DNA of 64,000 nucleotides, from assembly GCA_032690845.1 (NCBI GenBank), contig CM064427.1, forward strand, positions 10,303,501 to 10,367,500, written 5' to 3'. Below, piece after piece: positions 1-12,624 of the stretch. Below the pieces are notes generated by a model that was given only the letters and a program-made list of their open reading frames with translations, had not been told where the DNA came from and did no database searches. How positions within the stretch are numbered: position 1 is the stretch's first letter; every line of letters starts with the position of its first letter. This DNA is from Eleusine coracana subsp. coracana. Taxonomy: Eukaryota; Streptophyta; Magnoliopsida; Poales; Poaceae. The position numbers were made by a program, and so were the translations under genes.

Positions 1-1830
1 TCATCACCATACCCACCGTGGCACTAGGTATCTGCACTTGTGACTGTACTTTTGGCCTCCACACCTTCTTGGGTGGCTGATCATCTCCTTCATCATAATA
101 ATATCGGCCAGCCCTTATTTGTCTAGATCGCATCCTTTGAACCTTGCGCTTCTGGCCTCTAGAAAAAAATCCTAGATGGACACCACTGGTTGTTTTGTTC
201 TTGTTCCACTTGTAACTCTTCATCGACTTCTTTATTGAAATGACCTTCCCTCTCAGTCTTCTTGGTACCCAAATGATTGAAAGCCGACACCCTGCCTTGC
301 CAATTGGCTTTTCCCACCATCGACACTTTAACATTGCTTTGTCGATGTTGGTGTCGATGGTCCTTTGGAGACTCCCTATACATCTGATCCCCACATCTGC
401 TGCAACCAGGACAGTTGTCAATTGAAGGAAGTTTCATGTTGTGATCCTAGTAGTACTAAAAAAATGGACACTCCCAATGCGGGTCAAACTGTGACTCTTT
501 TGCTTCTCTATCTCTCTTCTTCTGATATCGCTTAATGAAAGGTTCTATATTGTCGATACCAGCCATGTTGACACACGTAGGAGATGGATGTCCACCAATC
601 TTCATGGTTCCCTTCGTGAACTTAATCTTCCTCTGCTCAATCGCTGACTTAATCTGTCTCCTGAACACCTTGCATTCATTTGTATGATGAGACGACGAAT
701 TATGCCACTTGCAGTATTTCATCTTCTTCAACTCTTCAGCAGGTGAAATCACATGATTAGGTGGCAACTAAATGTGTTTATTCTATAGCAGCATGTCAAA
801 TATCTAATCGGCCTTGGTGATATCAAAATCGTATTTCTCCTCTGCTTCATTCCGCTTCACCCAAGGACACGATAAAACATTCTTATTCCCTGTCCACACA
901 ACCATATCGACATCTTCAGTATCTTCATCAGTTTTAGACTCATAGTCATTATAGTTGACGTGTATTGGCCTTGACCATGCCCCCCAAGTTAGGTTCTCCT
1001 GAATTGACACCTTCTGAATAAACTGAGATAAGCTTTCAAACTCTACCGAAGGAAATTTCTCTCTTAAGGATGCGACCATGCCATTAAATATGATCTCTGC
1101 CATCTGTGCGTATGTCAACTACAAGCTGAAGCATTTGCTGTGTACTTCCCTGAACCTCTGCACGTAGTCATGCATGGATTATCTAGCTTTCTGTCTCACA
1201 GCAATCAAGTCTGATAACCTCAACTCCTTTGTCTCAGCAAAGAAGTACTTATGGAATTTCTATTCTAGATCAGCCCATGTGATGATAGAATTCAGTGGCA
1301 GTGATGCAAACCAAGAGAAAGCCAATCCATAGAGCGACAAAGGAAATGGCCTGATTTTCAATGCCTCGGTAGCACCAGCTTCTCCACACTGTACTAAAAA
1401 TCGGCTGATATGCTCTATAGTAGTAGTATTATCTTGCTCGGTAAACGTGGTGAATTCTGGTGTTCTGTACCCGTTAGGCATAGGGATCAACTCATAACTA
1501 CGTGGATATGGGGGTCGATACATATAGGAATGTTGTTTTGGCTTCAACCTAAACTGCTCTGTCATCAATTCAACAATCTTCACCGCCCAGTCATCGGTCG
1601 GCACATTAGCCTGAGCAGTAGCCGATGTGAAACTAGATGCTGGAACTCCAGGAGCAGTTTGAGACCAATAATTAATCACGATGTGTTGACCTCCCCTCTC
1701 CCCTGGCAACACAGATGATGATGTTATCCCAAACAGACTTGGCTCAACATTTGGCACAGTCCGATAAGTCACGTTTGGAGTAGCCGACGTCTCTTGCCTG
1801 TAATGCTATGACTATGTCTGCTGTAACAGA
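1..1830 (-). pseudogene. gypsy gag, central and C-terminal part (broken)
   Basis: Minus-strand open pieces at 1260-1772, 804-1118, 456-767 and 159-437 follow each other as one gag gene with stops and frame changes between them. The 1260-1772 piece holds the start of the retrotransposon gag domain (ALKIRPFPLSLYGLAFSWFA, then ITWADLE). The 804-1118 piece holds the later part of that domain. The 456-767 piece has the Cys/His stretch CKWHNSSSHHTNEC seen in this class of gypsy gag. At 5' it abuts the LTR-like insertion near 1862. The protein cannot be made as it stands. Confidence 0.8.
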
Positions 1831-1861
1831 ACCATCTTACCACAGAGACAACTCCATTCTA

Positions 1862-4800
1862 GGATCTCCCTCGGGTGGTGACACACGCTTTGATGCCCAA
1901 CAATACAATACATGACAGAAGAATATAGTTGCAACAAAAACATTGGTAGAGTACAGAGTTTTTACATAAATCTGAATTTATATTACAACCCAAAGTTTTA
2001 ACAAATAAAAGTGCGGAAGCAAAATTGTTCAACGGTGATTTAAATGGTTTGATGGGATAAATAAGATACAATCGCCCTCTCACGACGACATACAGTGAAC
2101 AATCCGGCCATGATAGGTGTGTTGCCCGAACACCGTACCAGCAATCAATGGGCTACTCCTCATCGTTATTCGTGCACAGCTCCCACTCAATGTTCCAGCA
2201 GTCAGGATGCTGACCTTCCCAGTGGAACTTCCCACCGCAGTGGCAATCTCCACCCTGGTCATCTGAAAACCACATAGAGCTACGCCCTGAGTAACTAATT
2301 TACTCAGCAAGACTGACCCGTCAACATGGCCAACTACATCCGACACCTGGACAATGCAAAGGCTAGGGATAGGGTTTATTTTGCCAGAAAGCCAGCCTAT
2401 TAGTGGGTCCTTATTTTTCAAGTTTTAGCATCAAGTTAAGTTGTCATGCAGAATCATAAATTTAGTTTGCACTAAAGCTATAACAATCAAGGTTGCAATG
2501 CAATCTTAATAATTCCAGCCAGCAGTAATAAACCCACTCCTCACCTTAATGGTTTCCGACACTATTCCGGAGCAGCGATCAAGTGGTACTCATTTCTGTG
2601 AGGGACAGCGACTCGAATCAATTTACATCCTGCAGGAGAAACCTGCTTGCACGACCCATACGCGCTTCCTGAAAGCCGCATGGAGCAATCTTTCGCTTAT
2701 GGTACCGCAGGGTCTTCCGGGTCCAGACTCCCCCGAGAAGGGTCCCCCAACCCGATGCGCCCCATGCTGCCATCCGTGGGTGGATTGCTCCCTCCTCTCA
2801 ACCCCAGTTCCACAAAAGAAGGGAGAAGGCTATCTTTCGACCAGGCAGTAGTCATAGCTACATCGGTTTACTGGGTCCATATCTCCAGCATGCAAACAGT
2901 ACGTTTAAACTTGACCTCATAGGACCGGACACAAGGCGTAGCCTTAGGTGACTCGAACGGGGCTACCTCCTTGAAGACAAGCTGTCCTTCCCTTTCCACC
3001 TAGTTGCCCGTCCAGTCTTCATTGTGATCCCATCCACACTTTCCTTCATCCAACATCATTCTCCAGTGGTAATATTTCCTATCTACGAGTGGTCTCCATA
3101 CCACTCGATGAGTGGTCGTCCTAAATTAAGCAGAGTGACTACCGTCCTGAGGCTAATTATCGGGAAGAAGGGCCTACTGCAATGCTAGATTTTTAATCAA
3201 CTCCTATCAACTTAATGCACAGACTAGTGATAAAGTAAAACAGTTAAAACGGTGGGATGCACCGGGGCTTGCCTGGGTTCTGCTCCTGGTCAGCTGAAAC
3301 ACCACCGAGTCCTTCTGGCTCCTGCTCTGGTCCAGACTCCACGTGGTTTACCTCGGTATCTACATGATGCAAATATGCTGCTGTGCATGAGAGAAGATTC
3401 ATGGTAATCCATTTAAGTAATACTGACAGGTATGATGAGCACGAGGTGTGTTGATTAGTTCAGTAAATATAACATATATAGTAGAGGCATAAGGTGAGCG
3501 TGTTTCTCCAGTACCTTATCGCGATGACGTTGTATAAAAGTATGGTGTAGATAACAGAACAAAAGGTGTAACATGTACATTACTAAGGTGTACTGGTCAA
3601 GGCAGTACCTTCGGCTTATATGATGTTTGACATGAAAGAAATAACGGCCAACCCAAAATATCAAAATTAAATTATAGCGCCAAGTGAATTAATAGAGCTA
3701 CAAGACAATTAATAATTTTAGCATTGTTCTGGAAACCAAATGCACATGGAGGATTTACTGTAAGTAGGACATGCCAGGGGTGAATTATGGCCAAGTTTCA
3801 TAGACATGCAATGAGCCAATAATTTTAAATAATTAAAATAAGGAAAAAGGTATTAATTTAATTATGACTAAAATACAAAGACTCACCCCAAGACATTTTT
3901 CAGGAGACTAGAAACTGCAAAACATAATTGGTGGCCAAGTTTCAAGATTTTATCAGCTCCCTCTAATTAGTTATAAATTTATAAGTGTTTTTCTCATTTA
4001 TTTTAATCCGGATAAAAATATTAACATGCAACGTTGTTTAGCATTTTTCTACCGTAGTATGTGTCTAGAGGAACTCAGAGAAATTGAGTTTGCTTGAAAA
4101 TCCTTAGTAGTGAATTAGTTATGCATTTTACAGGTTTGCTAGTAATTTCTAGAATAAATAAATCGAAGAAAAATAATTAATACGCTCGGGCCAATCAAAA
4201 CCGGGCCACAAGGGGGGCCACGGCACGAAAGGCCCAGATCCGGGTGCAGCCGCACCGGATCCGGGGCCATATGGCCCGCGGTGGGGCACCGTCAGCCTGC
4301 ACTGGAGCCGGGCGGTGCCGCCGCCGGAGCTGGGGCGCACGGTGGCCATTGGGCCATAGAACACGTCGCCGGGAAAAGAAATACAGGCACGAGCGCGGGG
4401 GTGCGGGTGAAAGGGGGCTAAGCTCACCGTAGTGGTCGCTGGCGGTCGACAAAGCTTCGGGGAGGAGTCGTCGGTTTTTGAATTAATACGGCACGCACGA
4501 AGAGCTTAAACGGACAGGACCGGGTGGAGACGAAAGAGGAGGAGCTCACGCATGAAATGGGCCGCCGGATCCTTGCAGGAGCAGTGCAAGGCGGCGGTGC
4601 GGTGAGCTCGGCCGAGCTCGCCAATGGCGCCGGCGGTGGGGAGAGAAAAGGAAGAAAAGGGGGCCGAATGAGGAAGTGGTGAGAATGCCGGTTCCGGGAG
4701 GCGCGGCCTCGATTTTGGGGTGGTCGGCCCGACTGGGTGAGGCCGACCGCTGGCGTACGGCTGCCACGCGGCGGCGAGGCGCCGGGCGCCCGGGCCTGCA

Positions 4801-5312
4801 CGGGTGGTGGAAAACACATCGGAGGCTGACAAGTGGGACCTGCGGGACTTTTTCTTTTTTGTTGGTTTTTGAAGTAGCATTGGCTTAATAGTTTCATAGA
4901 TTTAAAAATATAAACTCCATGGAAAATCTAAAAATATGTGCGTCTTCGTCGTGATGTACTCTATTTTACAAAAATGATAGTATTCAATGGTTGTTATATA
5001 ATTTGAATGAGAAATTTTCAAAGAGGGGAAGTTTTGGACCTTTTAGGCATTTATTTGGGCCGCTAAATTAAAGGATAACATTCTGAGAAATTGCTCAAAA
5101 ATCTAATTTGTTCCCGTCTATGATATATATTTTTGATGGGTGTGGGCCATGTGGAAAAATTTAGAGTTGTAGTTCAAATGACATTCAAATTTGCTCAAAT
5201 TTAATTTGAATTGGCTCAATTTTAGTTCAATTTTTTGTTCTACGTGCTCATGCTTGTGTGGAAAGATTCTAAGGTGTGGTGCTTGGAAAGTTCATGACAC
5301 CAGGGTGTCACA
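1862..5312 (-). mobile_element. Large LTR-like insertion (probable solo LTR) inside gypsy gag
   Basis: This non-coding block separates two halves of one gag gene. Its minus-strand reading begins near TGACACCCTGGTGTC (about 5312) and ends near GTGTGTCACCACCC (about 1877). It resembles one very long LTR of a grass gypsy element: AT-rich with a GC-rich island (4190-4800), no gag or pol, no second LTR. The ORFs within the GC island are unlike known proteins and overlap each other in several frames. I could not settle the exact ends; the flanks give only a weak agatg/agatc match as target duplication. A partial element instead of a solo LTR remains possible. Confidence 0.6.
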
Positions 5313-5410
5313 TCTGTGGAGTTGTTCTCTGTAGAATGATCCTGTTACCAGATCCAGGTGATCTCCTTGTTGTGCCACGATTGGTATTCTTTGGAGGTAG
5401 AGTTGCACTT

Positions 5411-5953
5411 TCAGGCGCTGGCTCTGAACCTGTTGTAGGAATTGTAATGCTTGTACTGGGCAGCTACTGCTCGGGTCATTTGGTGGCCAATGATATTTCC
5501 CGTAGTACGGAAATACATCGGCCCATGTGCTAGATCATCATATACGCAGCCTTCTACCATCTGTATGATCAAAGCCCTCAAAGTGTTAACCAACACAGGT
5601 GACTGATTGATCAACGCATGATGCACGGCCGTATGGATCATACTATTTAGTGTATCCTCATCAATCACTTCTGTTGGCTTCTTGATAGGCTGCTTCTCCA
5701 TCTCATTCGTGATAATGAAAGGCTCTGGTAGACATCCCTTCTGTATAATGTCGTGCCTAGTCTTGCTGAAAGTTCCCAACAGGAGATTTTTATATTATGC
5801 AACTATTTCTTCAACTTGTACCTTCAACTCATCACTCAAATCACCTTTCTCAACAGGCATCACATTCTCTCCTTTCAAATCCCCACTAACATCAAACTTT
5901 CATGGAGGATTCCGAGGAAGCTTAGGAGGAGGGTCCTTTGGCATTCCAGACAT
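5411..5953 (-). pseudogene. gypsy gag, N-terminal part (broken)
   Basis: The start codon at 5951-5953 opens MSGMPKDPPPKLPRNPP and then hits a stop, so the reading frame is already dead at codon 18. The same sense continues downstream, with an open stretch at 5411-5779 whose translation has the typical grass gypsy gag head (helical, with TRAVAAQYKHYNSYNR near its end). A further stop ends it at about 5410. This is a structural capsid-type polyprotein of the element, not a host gene. The 3' continuation is on the far side of the inserted LTR-like block, at 1-1830. Confidence 0.75.
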
Positions 5954-6000
5954 GATGCTGAACTTGAAGTTCTTTGTCCCACCGAGCATGCCAAAAATCG

Positions 6001-7272
6001 TGTTGACGCAAAAATCACATGCACAACTTGAGAGATATGCTTAACTCTAGTGCAGGCTCAGTACAGAAACCAGGGCGTGCCAGTTAATTTTTCCTGCAAA
6101 TCGACAAAGAAGCAAACAGTCAAATTCCTCGGCTCACCAGCCCAGGATAGGTCGATGAAAAAAATCTGATAGTCACTGTTCACCAAAACCAGTCGATGGC
6201 TATAGAAAAACAAAAGATAATAATAAATAAACTAATCGGTTGATTTGTATCGGCTTATCAGCAATCTAATCAACAAATATTAAATATCACATAAACAATG
6301 CCGATATGTACTAGGTCGATAGAGCAAAGTTGATAGATATAAAGTAAACGTGCAAAGACTCACTCGGTCGATGGTGAAAGTCGTTAGTTATGATAGCTGG
6401 TATTGTAAATATGCCTTAAAATCACAGATCTAATCTACTCAAGCAGGGGGGCGATTGACTATCCAAAATATTAATATAATCAACTAGAATACTAGGAAGT
6501 CGATCGAACCATGATAACCTATCGGCTAAACGTCCTGATAAAACCCTATCGACTCTACCTATAATTGAATCGTACCTAGCCCTATCGACTCAGTGAGAGA
6601 TCAAAGTCGATGCAGCCTCATCGGTTCAGACAGATTGAACTTAATTGAGACAGTGGTCAAACAAAGTAAACAATGCTAGATTTAATCTGATTATAGAAAA
6701 AATCAATAAAGTGACCCGAATAACAAATCTAAATCAAGTTCATAAAACCTACTAAAATCACAAAAGATCAGACCTAACCGAGACAACACTGCAATATGAA
6801 GTTGATAGAACAAACTAGATAAAGATCTAGTTACCGGATAACTAGCAACTCTAAAGATAACAACAAGAATATCAAACCAATGAGAAAGTACTAGTTGAAG
6901 TCGATAGAATTACCGAGGTTGACTAATCCAAGTCTCTCGCCGAGATCAGAGCCGATGCAGCCCACGCGAGACGAGGATTTCGTCAAGTAGAAAAAAAGGT
7001 GACGATGCGCCGAATTGTATTGAACGAAAGTGTTAAGTCTTTTCATAACCCCGTGCAAGGGGTTCTGCCTCGAGTCGGTCAAAACTCTTCGATTTTCAAA
7101 CAAACAAACCGACTAGATTTATTCCTAAACACAATCTAAACTAAAAATAGAAAGATATAAAATAACCCAAACATGCTCACTTTATTCCCTTTGTCCATTG
7201 GACTCTTCTGACCTAGCTGATTTTATCTCCACGCCTGCGACCACTGAGACCGGTCAAATTCTGGTGTCAACA
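6001..7272 (-). repeat. 5' LTR of the gypsy element
   Basis: On the plus strand the segment begins TGTTGACGC and ends GTGTCAACA, giving the expected short inverted ends (TGTTGA/TCAACA). Immediately inside, on the minus strand, lies a primer-binding-like stretch (ATTTTTGGCATGCTCGGTGG, 5979-5998), and the gag ATG follows at 5953. The length is 1272 bp. The LTR is full of TCGAT/ATCGG words. The base run after its outer end is gtatg; the matching target duplication lies outside the window, so it cannot be confirmed. Confidence 0.85.
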
Positions 7273-7279
7273 GTATGTT

Positions 7280-8035
7280 ATATAGCAAATGTAGTGTAAA
7301 TTATGTTAGCAAAAATATAGTATATTTTTGTGATGCCAAATTATTATATACATCATAACAAAGTTACTACACTTTACGAACGAACTTTATGATTTGTGTT
7401 ATATCACGTAAACCATATAACAAATTTAATATATTTTTATAACAACAAATTTCTATATATATATATATAGAAATACACGAAACATAACACATATGATGCA
7501 TATTATAATAGCAAATTATTATCGACGTCATGTACTAAATTTACTATATTTTATAATACCAAGTTATTTTTTACGTCTCACAATAAATTTAGTATACTTT
7601 ATGAAAATAAATTATCTTGCACATCATGTATTAATTTTAATATATTTGTGATAGGAAATTGTTGTGTGCTATACGTAATAAATATGATGTATTATATAAT
7701 AGAAAATTATAATTTACAACATGTAACAAATTCAGTATATTATAGATAGCAAATTGTTATGTATGTTATACAATAATTTTAGTGTATTTTATGATAAGAA
7801 ATTGTCATAAATACAATGTAACAAAGTCAACATATTTTATAATAGCAAATTACTGTATATGATACTACATAACAAATATGATGTATTTTATAATAATAGC
7901 AAATTTTTATATACATCATATAACAAATAACATATTTTATTGTAGAAATAATTGTAATGAATGTCACACAACAAATTTAGTATAAGTTATGACAATAAAT
8001 TATTATTTACATCATATTACATACTATTATATGCA
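7280..8035. repeat. Diverged AT-rich tandem repeat, ~48-bp period
   Basis: The stretch is built of about fifteen imperfect copies of a unit close to CATnATGTAACAAATTTAG followed by TATATTTTATAATAGCAAAT and a TTATTATATA-like spacer. Copies vary between about 45 and 52 bp and are strongly diverged. A short (TA)n run lies at about 7456-7470. No coding potential is visible. It starts directly at the outer edge of the gypsy LTR at 7272. Confidence 0.7.
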
Positions 8036-8574
8036 TCATGTAATAACACATAGCAACAGGAAAAAAGAGTGGACTCTATTACATAATACGCCTCATTCTC
8101 TTGGTAGTTATGTGGCCATTTGTCAAATAAGTCCTGCTAGGCCCATGCTCTTATTTTTTTGCCGCCTTGAACAGAAGCAACATAGACCATTTTTTTTAGA
8201 AAAGAGAGTATTATTAGAATATTCTAGCTTTTGTATTGAGCGATACATGTAGTAGGTGACTTAAAAAGAGTTGGAAATGAAACCATGTCCATGAAAACCT
8301 TACAAAGTAATTCTATTGCTAAAACACCATCCATTTAACGCAAAAAAATCCATCATAATTGTTTCAAGAGCACGGCAACCACTCATGATATGTGGCTGAT
8401 ACGCCTCCTTTTATAGCAGTGCTCAAAACCGAATCACAAGGAAGAGAAAACTTGTGCTCTGTTAAAGACTATATCATTTCGGCTAAGCCAAATTGAGTAA
8501 TAAAATACGACCGCCCCAACTAGAGATTTAAACATCAAACTTCTTTCCACAACATTAGCCATCGATCAAACAAA
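8036..8574. other. No recognisable feature
   Basis: AT-rich DNA between the 48-bp tandem array and the LINE fragment. It holds short open frames in both directions but nothing that resembles a known protein, RNA or repeat end. Confidence 0.5.
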
Positions 8575-8893
8575 TGCTCCACATTTAGAGGAGGGGGAAT
8601 GTTGAAAGAAATTTGTATGACTCTCCAGATTTACTTTGCATGAGGACAACAAAAAAAGAGATGTTGTATTGTTTCGTTACCATTACAAAAACAATCCTTT
8701 ATACTCCCTTTCCATCTTCCTTTCACTAAGTTACCCTTGGTTAGAGAGACATCTTTTGTTAAACACCAGATCAAGATCTTGATCTTAAGAGGCAATTTAA
8801 GGTTCCAAATCATATGCAGAGCTTACTATGAACTGGCCATTCTTGGTGTTGGACCATTTGAATTTATCTCTTATATTGGTTAGTTGTATGCCG

Positions 8894-8935
8894 TGTACCT
8901 TACTCACTAGATGTTGTACCTTACTCACTAGATGT
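8894..8935 (-). repeat. 21-bp perfect duplication inside the LINE frame
   Basis: TGTACCTTACTCACTAGATG plus one T is present twice head to tail, giving a 7-residue in-frame duplication (VQHLVSK). It is a second, separate in-frame tandem expansion only 170 bp from the 60-bp triplication. Confidence 0.9.
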
Positions 8936-9106
8936 TGCCATGATAATAAGTTGTTCCCGACAAGAGACCTTCTGAAAGATATATTCAGATGATTAGGTTG
9001 CAGCACTATAACCATAGAATCACTTTTCTTTCTAACTATATTATAAACGCCGAGGTAAAGGTGTTTAAAGGCCACATTGCCCAACCAAACATCCTTCCAG
9101 AAACAT

Positions 9107-9286
9107 AAGGCCAGACCATAAATGAGAATTCCTAGGGATATGATGAACTTAGTAATTGATTTTGTTAAGGCCAGACCATAAATGAGAATCCCTACGGATA
9201 TGATGAACTTAGTAGTTGATTTTGTTAAGGCCAGACCATAAATGAGAATCCCTACGGATATGATGAACTTAGTAATTGTTTTTGTT
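9107..9286 (-). repeat. 60-bp unit, three tandem copies inside the LINE frame
   Basis: Copies start at 9107, 9167 and 9227, each exactly 60 bp. They differ at only a few positions (for example cctaggga/cctacgga and gtaattgat/gtagttgat). On the minus strand each codes for 20 residues, including TKFIISVGILIYGLAL, so the triplication preserves the open frame. Confidence 0.95.
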
Positions 9287-9945
9287 CTCAAGTATTTTCT
9301 CCTATGGTGGTTTTGCCAGATCCCTTCTTCATTCATTAATTTAAAAAGCAACTTATAGAATAAAGACCAATTTTGTAGGTCCAGATTAAGAATGCATAAC
9401 CCCCCTTGATCCTTTGGTGTACACAAAATACATCATTTTGTAAATCTATATTGCTTTTTATGCTCGTCATTTTTCCAGAAAAATCTAGATATATAATAAT
9501 CTAATTTATTTAGCACCTCACGAGGCACCTCAAAGAATGATAGCATAAAAAGGACTAGATTACTGAGAACAGAATTGATTAACACCAAACGACCTCCTAC
9601 GGACATTATTTTGCTTTTTCCAGCAACTCAATCTTTTTTTGAAATCTTTCTTCCACCTCATTCCAATCTAAATTTCTAAGTTTATGATGATTCATAGGGA
9701 TGGGTAGATAAAAAAATGGATATGAACCTTTCTCACAAACAAAAGTTACTGAGTATTCATTCTCCCTATCCTTTATATTCCCATAATATAATATCCTGAT
9801 TTTATGAAAAATTGATCTTGAGACCTGACAGTTGCTCAATGACACAAAATAGGACCTTCATATTTCTAGCTTGATCAATATTATCTATGATAAAGATAAT
9901 AGTGGCATCGGCACATTGAAAGATAAATAGGTCATCATCTACTAA

Positions 9946-10249
9946 GGGTCTGTTTGGATCCTTCCTGTTTTAAGAACTGGTTTCTAGAAACTAGAGGTCC
10001 TCCACATAGATTAGTTTTTATGTTAGTTTTTATAAACCAGATTATGGGATATTAAAAAACCCGTAATTTGGCTCAACCCACCAAATGCCTGCTTTTGCCT
10101 CATTCTAACGAATTAACTATCCAAAAACTTGTTTATAAATTGTAAAAATCAGGATCGAAACATCCCTACCTAGTTTTATTTAGAAACTATTTTGTAGAAA
10201 CTGAAAATAAAAACCAGTTTTTAAGAAACTAAAGTGAATCTAAACAGGG
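9946..10249. mobile_element. MITE with GGGTCTGTTTGGATCC-like ends
   Basis: The left end GGGTCTGTTTGGATCC and the right end GAATCTAAACAGGG are imperfect inverted repeats. The same five bases, actaa, flank both sides (9941-9945 and 10250-10254). No coding capacity. The GGxCTGTTTGGAT-type terminus is common among grass MITEs; the superfamily (PIF/Harbinger or hAT) is not decided by the sequence. Its right two-thirds recur at 34098-34255. Confidence 0.65.
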
Positions 10250-10384
10250 ACTAAACTACAAGGATGGACAACATATCTACAACAATATTGAAAACAATAG
10301 AAGATAAAGATCATCCTACCTCACTCCTTTCCTAGTTTGAAATCTTTCCCTAGTTTGAAAGAACTGACCTAGATCGTTAATAAC
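10094..10384. repeat. Left part of tandem-duplication copy 1 (split by copia)
   Basis: This stretch (right part of the MITE plus the following 130 bp, ending in the sequence before ataac) matches 34098-34375. Together with 33805-34097 it forms copy 1 of a tandem duplication. The copia element was inserted inside this copy. Confidence 0.85.
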
Positions 10385-12109
10385 TGAAGGACCGAAAGGC
10401 GACCGAAGCGGGGGTGAATGGGAGCCAATTAAAATTCTTCACAAGAACTTGGTCTATATCCCAATTACTATCCAAACCAACCTCTAACCGAGTTACCAAG
10501 ATTATACACACCAACTTGGGCTATGCTAACCCTAGGAATGACTCAAACCAAAAGGACACATAGCGGAAGCTTCAAGAGGGACAAAATGGAAACAAGATCC
10601 GAGAAATCACAAAACTGAGCTTGACGGAAGTTCCGAAGTCCACGACAAAGGTTCTATCACTCACGGAAGTTCTGGGTCACAGAAGTTCTGTCACTCATGG
10701 AAATTCCGTGGTCCTTGACAGAAGTTCTGTCATGGTGAGGGAAGTTCTATTCTGGACAGAACAGCAGCTCCTTTTCGGAAAGAAAATTGCCAAACCCCTA
10801 TCAAACAAACTCTAAAAATCACGAAATTTGGACCAGATCATCCGCAAGACATCACGACTCTACTCTAAACAGATCCACTCAAACAGCACAAGAAATCATC
10901 ATGAATTTCAGATCTCATGCCAAGAACACCAAAAAAGGGAAACTTGAGAAATCTTTAAACTCGAAGGTGCTAGAGCTCTTGATTCGGTCAAGGAGGCATA
11001 TAGGATTGTTCTAGCTCATCATAGCACCAAGATCCTCAAGAAATCTGACCCAAAAAATCACCTAAAAATGAGATAAAAAATTCCCACAAAAATAGCTCTA
11101 AAAATAGAGAAAAAGAGAAATTTGGGATTTAGGGAGAGAGGAAGAACTTGAGCATGAATTTAAATCTCATATCCTTGATTCATCAAGTCAAGATACATGG
11201 ATACATGGCTAGGAAGCCACCCTCTTACTCCTACTATTTGGAAGAGAAAGAGATGTCTCTCACATACCCACTCCTCTCCTCTATTACATGAAGACCTCTC
11301 CTAGCACTTTGAATGAAGTCCTAACAAAGCTAATGGGAAGAGGCACCTCTCCCGTCAGCCACACCTCTCCTTATATAGGTCTAGGGTCCACGACAACTCT
11401 ACCCTTGACCTATAACTCATTGCCACCTACCACCAGGGGCAAAACCGTCCAACTCTCTTTCCTTTGCTCGAACGCTATTGAGCCCTTCACAACTTTGCTT
11501 CGCCTCGACGTAAGCTCCGCGATGGTGCCACGTGCACCACCAACCACCGCCACCGATTTTGAGGCCTAAACCGGGAAACCGCTTTGCACGCTTCTCAAAG
11601 CGTGACTTCTTGATCTTGACACGTGTCACCTCGTCCCGTGATCCTCCTCGTCGGCAAATCCGCCGGTCCATTGGAAGCTTCTACTTACACCAACGCTCGA
11701 TCACCTTTGACTTGGTCAACCCCGCCGTCTTGATCACCACTCATGGTTTTGAGGCTCAACCGTAACACCGTCCGTGCTTCTTGCCTCTTCACGTGTGCGG
11801 TGTGGATCACCCTTGACTTCACCCGACCTCCCGATCGTCCAGCCCCAAGTCTCCTACTTGTGTCAGATCCTCTCGCTATTGATCGCAAGGTTGACTCAAG
11901 TGACCTACACATCATAAGACAAGCAAACACATTTCCCATCTCCTGCAAACTCTCCAACATCCACACTAACTCCGGTTAGTCAAAACCATGACATGCACAA
12001 ACTCATGCAATCCCCAGATTCCCGTATTTCAACTCAAACACCGAACTCAACCAATGTCAATTACTCATCACATATTGTAAACCATGGCACATATCCACAT
12101 GGTTTCTCA
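10385..12109 (-). repeat. 3' LTR of the copia element
   Basis: It is 1725 bp, starts TGAAGGACC and ends GGTTTCTCA on the plus strand. It matches 32064-33804. The match is uneven: about 10880-11650 is nearly identical to the partner, while both ends differ by roughly 8%. A purine-rich stretch (AAGAGGGAGAT on the minus strand) touches its inner edge at 12110, as expected for a polypurine tract. ORFs inside it are not genes. Confidence 0.95.
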
Positions 12110-12624
12110 ATCTCCCTCTTGATGAGTACATTGACAACATCAAATTCACAAAGCTTAGACATTTGAAATGCGAAACCAAATAAGCACATCCAAATGGCTA
12201 AAACCCAAAGAAAAAATGAAAAGTAGCCATCTAGCATAAGGAATCACAAAACCAAGAGTTGACAAAGAAAGCCACTCGAGAATGCAAAGATTATGAAAAG
12301 CGCATAAAAAATGCTCAAGGACATGATATGCTCCCCCTCAACTTGTGGTAGGCCTCATGTAATGCAAAATAGATCATTTTAAGTTTCTTAGCATTATTTG
12401 TTCATGACCTAGTATTTTCTGCCCCTTTGGTAATGAACTCATCAAACAAGCAAAAGAACAAGCAAAACTGCATGAAAATGCAAGCCTGAGGAGCTTCAAC
12501 AATTATGCAAACAAGCATTTAACTTTGCTAATAAAAAACATAGAGCCATGAAGTGTAGAAGCAATAGCTCACCATCATAAAAGACCAAAAATAGATAGCA
12601 ACGCATAAATACCAAGAGCTATAT

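Larger units (their letters stand above)
1..7272 (-). mobile_element. Ty3/gypsy LTR retrotransposon, 5' part only, decayed
   Basis: Read on the minus strand, this starts with a 1272-bp LTR (6001-7272), followed at once by a leader and a gag gene that runs out of the window at base 1. Gag is closed by several stops and is interrupted by a foreign LTR-like segment (about 1862-5312). Only the 5' half of the element is visible, so no pol or second LTR can be checked. The gag sequence type (retrotransposon gag domain followed by a Cys/His motif) is that of grass gypsy elements. Seen: LTR ends, gag similarity, insertion. Inferred: one element rather than two adjacent fragments. Confidence 0.8.
8575..9945 (-). 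pseudogene. LINE (non-LTR retrotransposon) reverse transcriptase, 3' fragment
   Basis: The minus strand encodes, in order, a decayed RT catalytic region (FQCADATIIF, where YADD would stand, about 9880-9915), then LNYLPIPM-type sequence ending NLDWNEVEERFQKK (9606-9700). Next come GGRLVLINSVLSNLV-like and CTPKDQGGLCILNLDLQN (about 9430-9580), and last a zf-RVT domain with WNLKLPLKIKILIWCLTKD and the C-x-C...H...C-C-x-H pattern (8631-8813). This is the usual order of the C-terminal half of plant L1-type ORF2. The N-terminal endonuclease and most RT are missing, several stops break it, and two internal tandem duplications have been added. The catalytic aspartates are lost, so it is a dead fragment. 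Confidence 0.85.

Noticed and set aside
2549..2922. Two overlapping plus-strand ORFs of 91-100 codons
   Set aside because: They lie inside the LTR-like insertion and have no domain or codon bias.
4149..4897. Several overlapping GC-rich ORFs on both strands
   Set aside because: They overlap in many frames, have no recognisable domain and lie in a GC island of an LTR-like insertion; open frames are expected there by composition.
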